In this document: piece after piece, positions 1-5,201 of the stretch | Layout: each line of letters starts with the position of its first letter | How positions within the stretch are numbered: position 1 is the first letter of the stretch | Origin: Chloroflexi bacterium RBG_19FT_COMBO_55_16 | Lineage (GTDB): Bacteria; Chloroflexota; Anaerolineae; Anaerolineales; UBA4823 | Length of the DNA stretch: 6,714 nucleotides | Direction: 5' to 3' | NCBI GenBank assembly: GCA_001795335.1 | Contig: MGOK01000060.1 | Coordinates: forward strand, 1-6,714 | Made by a program: the position numbers and the translations under genes | The notes under the pieces: model-generated | Seen by the model: only the letters and a program-made list of their open reading frames with translations | Databases searched by the model: none | What the model was told of the DNA's origin: nothing

Positions 1-680
1 TTTGCCATGGATCTGATGGTAAGGGGCGGGTCGGCGCAACCCTGGCCAAAGACTGGCCCTCGATCCGGCCTGATCTGCGTGTCAAGACGACTATCGAGAA
101 CGGGGTTACCGGTTCAGCGATGCCACCCTGGAGCCAGGCGAACGGCGGGCCACTCACCGAAGAAGAGATCGACGCCCTGGTTTACTATATTCTCAGCTGG
201 CAGACCGGTGGGCCGGAGCTGATTTACCCAACCCCGACCGCCATCCCCCGGCCCGCCATCACACCCCCACCTGGCGTCTCGGGTGATCCCAATCAGGGAG
301 CGGTTCTTTTCGACCAGAACTGCGCTGTCTGCCACGGCTCTAACGGCGAAGGGCGCGTGGGGGCGACTCTGGCCAAAGATTGGCCCTCTATTCGTCCTGA
401 CCTGCAGGTCCAGGCGACTATCCAAAGGGGCATCCCCGGCTCAGCCATGCCGGCCTGGAGCCAGGAAAACGGCGGTCCGCTTCTCGAAGGAGAGGTTAAT
501 AATCTGGTAGCTTATATCCTCACCTGGAGCACTCCCCCCAACCCACCCACGATCACCCCGATAACCGCGCAACCCCCGCCAGCTCAGGGTGTAAATTGGG
601 GACTTTGGTTAGGTATTTTAGTCATGGCAGCGATGCTGGTTGCGGTAATCATTTACGCCTCTCGCAACCCCAAAAAGTGA
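1..680 (+). CDS. Membrane-anchored tandem-heme cytochrome c, 5'-truncated
   Basis: The reading frame is open from position 3 and ends at TGA 678-680, followed at once by TAA. It begins inside a heme site: codons 3-8 read Cys-His, the end of a CxxCH whose first Cys lies outside the window. A full second site, CAVCH, is at 321-335. Each domain has a likely axial Met in a GSAMPxWS context (120-122 and 447-449). A Pro/Thr-rich linker (about 216-280) separates the domains. A second Pro-rich stretch leads to one membrane helix (about 597-659) and a short basic tail (RNPKK), so the hemes should sit outside the membrane with the C-terminus in the cytoplasm. The family is class I cytochrome c (Cytochrome_CBB3-like domains), an electron carrier. 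The redox partner is unknown, and further heme domains may lie upstream. The ATG at 120 is the axial Met, not a start. Confidence 0.9.
   Translation, partial: CHGSDGKGRVGATLAKDWPSIRPDLRVKTTIENGVTGSAMPPWSQANGGPLTEEEIDALVYYILSWQTGGPELIYPTPTAIPRPAITPPPGVSGDPNQGAVLFDQNCAVCHGSNGEGRVGATLAKDWPSIRPDLQVQATIQRGIPGSAMPAWSQENGGPLLEGEVNNLVAYILTWSTPPNPPTITPITAQPPPAQGVNWGLWLGILVMAAMLVAVIIYASRNPKK
3..527 (+). repeat. Tandem duplication of cytochrome c domain (327-nt unit)
   Basis: The segment 3-200 recurs at 330-527 with an exact offset of 327 nt (109 residues). Both the CH of the heme site and the axial Met obey this offset. By hand alignment 48 of 66 residues are identical between the copies, including an unbroken 18-residue block (GRVGATLAKDWPSIRPDL). 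This points to an internal gene duplication under strong constraint or of recent origin. Confidence 0.88.
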
Positions 681-705
681 TAATGGCCTCAGAGCGTGAA
701 ATCGA

Positions 706-734
706 TTGACAGGCTTTGAGACCTGAGGTATCCT
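706..734 (+). promoter_or_regulatory. Sigma70-type promoter for the SRP RNA gene
   Basis: A perfect -35 box TTGACA (706-711) is followed by a 17-nt spacer and a -10 box TATCCT (729-734, 4 of 6 matches to TATAAT). The expected transcription start, about 7 nt further, falls at about 741-742, which is where the SRP RNA closing stem begins. The fit between promoter and RNA end supports both calls. The promoter starts only 26 nt after the cytochrome stop codon. Confidence 0.72.
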
Positions 735-740
735 CCCAGG

Positions 741-855
741 CGAGCTGCCGGGTGGGTCCGGCGCGGCAGACACCTGCGAACCCCGTCAGGTCCGAGAGGA
801 AGCAGCGGTAAGTGGGTCCCTCTGGGCGCCGCCGGGTTGCCTGCCCGGTCGCTCA
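741..855 (+). ncRNA. ffs: Signal recognition particle RNA, small bacterial type (4.5S-like)
   Basis: The conserved Ffh-binding apical domain is present at 785-806: GTCAGGTCC, a GAGA tetraloop (794-797) closed by UCC/GGA (791-793 with 798-800), then AAGCAGC. The ends pair as expected for the long SRP hairpin: GAGC 742-745 with GCTC 851-854, then CCGGG 748-752 with CCCGG 844-848, and a further GC-rich helix around 760-767 with 827-834. The length of about 113 nt matches E. coli 4.5S RNA (114 nt), and there is no Alu domain. The RNA pairs with Ffh to target nascent membrane and secreted proteins to FtsY and the Sec translocon. The tetraloop is GAGA rather than the usual GGAA, still within the GNRA class. 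The exact ends are uncertain by a few bases. Confidence 0.95.
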
Positions 856-873
856 ATTTATATCATAAACTAA

Positions 874-901
874 AAGGGCTGCCGTGGGATTGGCAGCCCT
901 T
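874..901. terminator. Bidirectional intrinsic terminator between convergent units
   Basis: A perfect 10-bp stem, AAGGGCTGCC (874-883) with GGCAGCCCTT (892-901), encloses an 8-nt loop. On the minus strand it is followed by TTTTAGTTTATGATAT, a good U-rich tract lying 36 nt beyond the stop of the TadG-like gene. On the plus strand the tail (TTAATATT) is weaker, but the hairpin lies about 20 nt past the SRP RNA and could also end that transcript. Confidence 0.8.
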
Positions 902-937
902 AATATTGCCCCCTACGCCCAATTATCAATCTTGGAA

Positions 938-2278
938 TTACTTGAACAACTCCAATGCGGCCGGCAACTGGTAATTCAGCTGGTCGTCGAAGTTGATCAC
1001 AACCGAAGTAGTGCCGTGGATTTTTATGTCTTTTCCGACCAGTTGCGCATGGATCTCAGCCAACTGAGAACTCGACCCACCCGCTTCGATTGTTCCGTCC
1101 GGGACATATACCAACCCAAGGAATTCCGAGTCGCCTGTGCCAAGTAAAGTCGCTTCATTCGTGTTCCCTTCGGCCAGGTAAACCAGCACGCCAGGCACAG
1201 CCCGCTTTGCAGTACAAGGTGAACCGCAACTCCTGGCTGGAGGGGCGGTGATGCTGGTTGTAGCGTTGCCGCTGGTGTGAAAATTCCCCGTCAGGATATA
1301 AATCGTCACGCTAGTTCCGGATAGGGTACCCCCATTAATTTCAAAGTCTCCGGTAACACAGTACAAGCCCGGCTCCATAGTGTGATCCCCGTTAGTGATT
1401 TTTACCTGGGAATACCGTCCGGCTTCAAGCGTACCGTCTTTATTATAGTTCCCGTAATTCGGCAAGCCATTGCAGTCCGGTTGAGGAACAGCATACGCAG
1501 AAGGAGGGATAGGGATGCCGGTATCCTCTTCAGGAGTTGGATTGATCGATCCGCTTCCCCCGTGTTGGGTGTAACAATCCGGCAACACGCAGCTGATGTC
1601 GTAACCGCCAAATACGTTGACATCTATATTCCCACTCCCATCGATACAGGAGTTTGAAAAAATCCCGCCTCCGGTCACGTTCGCATCGCTGGTCCCATCG
1701 AACTCGATGCCTCCATCAGCGCAATCCAACCCCAATGCGACTATGGCGTTTCCAAAAGCGAGTGGGGTGCGCGGCCGCACCCGCGTCACGGCTTCGACGG
1801 TGTTGCGCAGCGGGCCGCTATACACAAAGTGGGCAAAGGCAGTTTGGGTGTCGGTCGTGATCAGCGTTTTGATGTCGAGATACTTATCGATCCAGCTGCC
1901 GTTGTCTGCATTGTCGACGCACTCCGTGCTGACACCATTTTTATCCGTAACGTCAGTATCGATCGCGTAGTCGTTGCTTCCCGCGCGGGCAATGGCGACC
2001 GCCTTGGCGCCAGCAGGATTATTATTTTGCGCTGCGATCACTCGCCCGTCGCTGCAACTCCAATCCCCATACATGACGTAGTGATTTTCCAGGTACAGCG
2101 CGGCTGCACTGCCCCCCGCCAGGGACGAGGCATCGGAGGCATTTTGAGCATGCCGCCGGTTGGAATACACCATGCCGCCATCGATCGCCAATGCTGTAAA
2201 CGCTAACAACACGATAAAGGCGATCGCCAGCAAAACTGAAGCCTGGCCGTTTTCAGAAAACCTTTTGTTTGCTTTCAT
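938..2278 (-). CDS. TadG-like protein with beta-helix-like C-terminal passenger
   Basis: This 446-residue protein starts at ATG 2276-2278 behind a perfect AGGAGGT. The N-terminus is a classic Tad-type anchor: NGQASVLLAIAF, a membrane helix at residues 13-32, then AIDGGMVYSNRRHAQNASDASSLAGG (the IDGG, RR and DA-LAG signatures of the TadG/Flp-associated family, written here as a motif with positions 31-56). Residues 140-170 (T-x-FAHFV... TVEAVTRVRP) match the usual end of the TadG N-terminal region. Residues about 183-446 are Gly/Ser/Thr/Asn-rich with short repeated beta strands (for example FEINGGTLSG and IKIHGTTSV), suggesting a parallel beta-helix; I cannot name its family with certainty. 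Ten cysteines, all after the membrane helix, fit extracytoplasmic disulfides. It is the last gene of the four-gene minus-strand run, 27 nt after the TadE-like gene. The role is inferred to be surface or pilus associated. Confidence 0.85.
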   Translation of the reverse strand: MKANKRFSENGQASVLLAIAFIVLLAFTALAIDGGMVYSNRRHAQNASDASSLAGGSAAALYLENHYVMYGDWSCSDGRVIAAQNNNPAGAKAVAIARAGSNDYAIDTDVTDKNGVSTECVDNADNGSWIDKYLDIKTLITTDTQTAFAHFVYSGPLRNTVEAVTRVRPRTPLAFGNAIVALGLDCADGGIEFDGTSDANVTGGGIFSNSCIDGSGNIDVNVFGGYDISCVLPDCYTQHGGSGSINPTPEEDTGIPIPPSAYAVPQPDCNGLPNYGNYNKDGTLEAGRYSQVKITNGDHTMEPGLYCVTGDFEINGGTLSGTSVTIYILTGNFHTSGNATTSITAPPARSCGSPCTAKRAVPGVLVYLAEGNTNEATLLGTGDSEFLGLVYVPDGTIEAGGSSSQLAEIHAQLVGKDIKIHGTTSVVINFDDQLNYQLPAALELFK

Positions 2279-2283
2279 CTGTT

Positions 2284-2290
2284 ACCTCCT
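2284..2290 (-). promoter_or_regulatory. Ribosome binding site of the TadG-like gene
   Basis: The sequence reads AGGAGGT on the minus strand, a full anti-16S match, 5 nt before ATG 2276-2278. It fixes the start and is the strongest Shine-Dalgarno site in the window. Confidence 0.85.
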
Positions 2291-2305
2291 CAAGAAAGCC
2301 GATAA

Positions 2306-2734
2306 TCATGGACATGCCGGACTTAAAATCGTATCGATGACCGAAGCGCTGATACTGACGGTCTGCCGACCCAGGATTGTCCCCATAAGCGGCATTGTCA
2401 CCGGAAAGTTCGCGTATACAGCTCTTACCCGGATGCTGTTGCCTGTACAGGCCGCTCCAATCAGCTCAACGGTGATATCGTTATTCGTGATTAAGTCCTG
2501 GATCCTATCCGAGCTGTTCAACACGTGATTCTTGATCTCCTGGGTCAGGGTGGGATTTATCGAGCCATACAGCGCGCCTTCCTGGACTGAATCTCGTAAC
2601 GCCATATAAGTGAAGAAAGCGCGCCCCAGGTCCACTACTCCTCCCAATAAGATTAACAAAATGGTCATAGACAGAGCCATTTCTGTCAGACTTTGGCCTC
2701 GTTCAGAGCGGGGACGATTTAACTGCGCTTGCAC
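2306..2734 (-). CDS. TadE-like pseudopilin
   Basis: This 142-residue protein starts at GTG 2732-2734, chosen because AAAGGAG lies 7 nt upstream. Residues 12-57 are a textbook TadE domain: RGQSLTEMALSM, a hydrophobic helix (about 19-34), then GVVDLGRAFFTYMALRDSVQEGALYG. G13 followed by Q14 and E18 forms a type IV prepilin-like G-xxxxE site with Glu at position +5, so a TadV-type prepilin peptidase could cut after G13. The rest (58-142) is a small extracytoplasmic domain with two cysteines, in AACTG and in the C-terminal SPACP, a possible disulfide. TadE proteins are minor pseudopilins needed for Flp pilus assembly in systems such as that of Aggregatibacter. Here the gene sits 20 nt after the 804-residue secreted protein gene and 27 nt before the TadG-like gene. 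No Tad ATPase or platform gene is visible. Confidence 0.9.
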   Translation of the reverse strand: MQAQLNRPRSERGQSLTEMALSMTILLILLGGVVDLGRAFFTYMALRDSVQEGALYGSINPTLTQEIKNHVLNSSDRIQDLITNNDITVELIGAACTGNSIRVRAVYANFPVTMPLMGTILGRQTVSISASVIDTILSPACP

Positions 2735-2740
2735 TTCAAA

Positions 2741-2748
2741 ACTCCTTT
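2741..2748 (-). promoter_or_regulatory. Ribosome binding site deciding a GTG start (TadE-like gene)
   Basis: The minus strand reads AAAGGAGT, with the GGAG core 7 nt before GTG 2732-2734. No ATG lies near, and the next Met (residue 19) is inside the membrane helix, so the GTG is the supported start. Confidence 0.78.
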
Positions 2749-2754
2749 ACTTAT

Positions 2755-5169
2755 TCACTTTCGATTTACAGTAGGCATGAAGGTTTGCCACTTACCTTTA
2801 TATGCGGCAATGCCCTGACCGGAAAAGCTGGTCTGGATCAAGGGGTTCACGGCTTGACCTGAGATAAAGATCATTGCCGGTGTGAGCACATCGCCGTTCT
2901 CATTGACTAAAGTGTAATAAAGATAATCTTTCCATTCGGCGTCCATCCAGGTCAAGATGCCATAACCTTCCTCGGAAGTGGTGACTGATACGTAATCTGG
3001 TTTCCGTTCTCCCAAGAGAGGCAAATCCTGAGATGAGCTGATTAGGTCATTGCCACTTTGGTCAAGAATGATAAAAGCGATTCTCTCAGTAGTGGGATTT
3101 GTCCAGGCAATCAGGATATTGCCGGTTTTCAACTGGGCTGCATCCAACCTCCAGCCGCTGCTTTCGGGAACGATTGTAGAGTCTTTAATCAGGTCGCCAT
3201 CGCTCTGCACGATGGCGTATGCGACGGAGTAAGTCTGGGCGTTTTGATCGAAAATGGAATAAGCGATCAAGACGCGGTTCTCGCTTAGGTCAGCTAATCC
3301 AGGATCGATATTAAGAGTGCTGCCAGGAATGCTCTGAGCGAACAGCGTCGGACCTTTTACTCTAACGCCTCCAGATTTGTAAATCGAATAATAAACACTG
3401 CTTATCTCACCACCTGGTTGGTGTCTTCCGTCTATCCAAGCGAGAAAATATCGATTGTCCTCAGTTGCAACAATCTGTGGTGAGTTAAAGGCCGGAACCT
3501 CATCTTCTCCTTGACCACGCCATCCGTCGTTATTAGTGACATTGAGTGGCCCAAAACTAACTTTCCCATCAGGATCAAGGATAGCGAAATAAATATTGGA
3601 ATTAGTCAGGAAGGTATTCAGATCGAGCTTGTATTCTGCCCAAATGATGCCGGTACTGCCATCCGGCGCGTTGGCTAAAGCCGGATAACGGGCGTTAACC
3701 AGCAATTGGGGAGTTGCAACGTCTCCATTATTTGTCAACAAAGCCAGGGGGCGAGAAATGTCCCCAAAATCGTCGAGGAGTATGGTTTCGATGTCAGAAA
3801 ATTGTACCGGTTGTCCACCGATAAATTTCTCACCATTTTTTTCCCATGAGTAAACATAACCCCCACCTTCCCTCATTGTCAGGGAGAGCGTATTACCAGT
3901 GAAGAAGTTCGCTACCTGAAGATTATCGCTATTGATTGCCCAAGTCAAACTAAGATACATTCCGGTCTGGCTATCGGCGTAAGCCTGTGCAAAACCGGCT
4001 GGCACTGCTACCTGGACTCTTGTGATCCAGCTTTTCTCAGTGTTATCAGAGGAGGTTGCTTTAATCTCGATCTCAGTATAATCCCCCACAGTTGCATCGG
4101 TTGGTGACCAAACTTTAACAACGATCATGGTACTCTTCTCGTGATCCAGGCGACCAGTATCCACAATTCCGTCGTTATCATGGTCGGTCAACATTGTCCT
4201 GGTATCTGAAGCAAAAAAAGCCAGGTTCCATTCCGTATCGCTCAAAGTCGCCGTCAGATCAAAAATGTCCCATCCTTCCTCATTCGTGTTGATCAAATTG
4301 AGTTTGAATACTGCCCGGCCGGGGATAGCAAAACCGCTCTGGTAAAGTGGTGTAACCTTAACCCGCGCCCCCGGATCAGGACGAATAAATTTAATAGCTT
4401 TCCCTGAACTTAAGCCCGGAGACTTGTGAAGGTAAAGCAGACCATCGACACCATCCCCATCTTCGATCCCAACTGTCGCCTCATCTAAAATACCATTCAA
4501 GTTTCGATATTGGAAAAGGATGTCTCCATTTTCAAATAGAATGAGTTCGAAAGTTAAAACCATATTTGGATCGCTGTTATATCGAATGACCCGATACCAT
4601 TCAACAACAAAAGTTCGTCCTGCCACACCATCCAGGCTTTGGTAATATACCTTTCCATCAGCAATATCCAAATCGTCCCAGAACGGAGCGATCATGCCAT
4701 TCGGGGGTGTATCCCCTGGAAATGGCCGGTTATTAAAACTCATGCTGCCTTCGTCGAAGGTCACAAAGCCATTCGTACCGATGAATAATTGGTCGTAGGT
4801 CCGCTCGTAAAACCTGAATTCAAAGCCGATATCGATGGCTTCGGTATAATTATCGTCTCGATCTTCCCCTTCAATGAAAACTTCCGTACCGGAGCTGGCA
4901 TCCACCCAGGCAAATGTTGGCGCTTCCACTAGCTTATAGCCGAAGTGATCGCTGTTGGCTGCGGCGGAGGGAGAGATCCCCATTTTCCTGACCGGCCGGT
5001 GCCAATCATCATACATTTCAGGCTCGCCTTTCTTTGGTTGCTCACCCTGGCCCAGGGGAGGCGGAGGATCCATTAATGCAACTGCTGCCACAGGAATTCT
5101 GGGACCTCCGGCAAGCACAGCTAATAACAACGCACTCGTATAAGCCAATCGGTTGAAATTCTTCCTCAA
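2755..5169 (-). CDS. Large secreted protein: beta-sandwich, Ig-like and propeller-like modules
   Basis: This 804-residue protein starts at TTG 5167-5169 and stops at TGA 2755-2757. It has a signal peptide (residues 1 to about 31: basic MRKNFNR, then a hydrophobic core) and a Pro-rich linker (34-50). Residues about 74-266 form a beta-rich module (FEFRFYERTYDQLFIGTNGF, then FPGDTPPNGMIAPFWDDLD, then TVGIEDGDG) resembling the nidogen-like sandwich found in secreted bacterial proteins. Residues about 268-390 look Ig-like (NEW3-type), with a DxDxDGxxD calcium loop at 329-337. Residues about 395-795 hold five or six repeats of the type G-x-x-LIAW ... IYYAILDSDG, suggesting a beta-propeller. It ends in FMPTVNRK, with no LPxTG site or C-terminal membrane helix. 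No catalytic signature is visible, so a structural, adhesive or ligand-binding role is inferred. The gene is visibly AT-richer than its neighbours. It lies 32 nt after the Calx-beta gene and 20 nt before the TadE-like gene. Confidence 0.82.
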   Translation of the reverse strand: MRKNFNRLAYTSALLLAVLAGGPRIPVAAVALMDPPPPLGQGEQPKKGEPEMYDDWHRPVRKMGISPSAAANSDHFGYKLVEAPTFAWVDASSGTEVFIEGEDRDDNYTEAIDIGFEFRFYERTYDQLFIGTNGFVTFDEGSMSFNNRPFPGDTPPNGMIAPFWDDLDIADGKVYYQSLDGVAGRTFVVEWYRVIRYNSDPNMVLTFELILFENGDILFQYRNLNGILDEATVGIEDGDGVDGLLYLHKSPGLSSGKAIKFIRPDPGARVKVTPLYQSGFAIPGRAVFKLNLINTNEEGWDIFDLTATLSDTEWNLAFFASDTRTMLTDHDNDGIVDTGRLDHEKSTMIVVKVWSPTDATVGDYTEIEIKATSSDNTEKSWITRVQVAVPAGFAQAYADSQTGMYLSLTWAINSDNLQVANFFTGNTLSLTMREGGGYVYSWEKNGEKFIGGQPVQFSDIETILLDDFGDISRPLALLTNNGDVATPQLLVNARYPALANAPDGSTGIIWAEYKLDLNTFLTNSNIYFAILDPDGKVSFGPLNVTNNDGWRGQGEDEVPAFNSPQIVATEDNRYFLAWIDGRHQPGGEISSVYYSIYKSGGVRVKGPTLFAQSIPGSTLNIDPGLADLSENRVLIAYSIFDQNAQTYSVAYAIVQSDGDLIKDSTIVPESSGWRLDAAQLKTGNILIAWTNPTTERIAFIILDQSGNDLISSSQDLPLLGERKPDYVSVTTSEEGYGILTWMDAEWKDYLYYTLVNENGDVLTPAMIFISGQAVNPLIQTSFSGQGIAAYKGKWQTFMPTVNRK

Positions 5170-5175
5170 ACCTTA

Positions 5176-5181
5176 TTCTCC
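5176..5181 (-). promoter_or_regulatory. Ribosome binding site deciding a TTG start
   Basis: The minus strand reads GGAGAA, with the GGAG core 8 nt before TTG 5167-5169. The signal peptide begins directly at this TTG, and the next Met (residue 33) would remove it, so the rare start codon is supported by both cues. Confidence 0.68.
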
Positions 5182-5201
5182 GGTTTAATCAAAACGCATG
5201 C

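Noticed and set aside
120..122. ATG as the start of a 186-residue cytochrome
   Set aside because: The frame is open upstream to the window edge and already encodes the CH of a heme site at 3-8. This Met is the axial ligand of the first domain, matching the second-domain Met at 447-449.
114..425. Minus-strand 103-codon open frame opposite the cytochrome
   Set aside because: It lies antisense to two well-conserved heme domains, and its translation has no recognisable features.
3..527. The 327-nt direct repeat as a mobile or CRISPR-type repeat
   Set aside because: The repeat is in frame and follows protein domain borders, with the differences spread as in diverged coding copies.
884..1147. Plus-strand 87-codon open frame after the SRP RNA
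   Set aside because: It starts inside the terminator hairpin, overlaps the 3' end of the TadG-like gene and lacks a ribosome site.
1617..2206. Plus-strand open frames opposite the TadG-like gene
   Set aside because: The minus-strand gene has a clear TadG-family N-terminus and a perfect Shine-Dalgarno site. The plus-strand translations show no family features.
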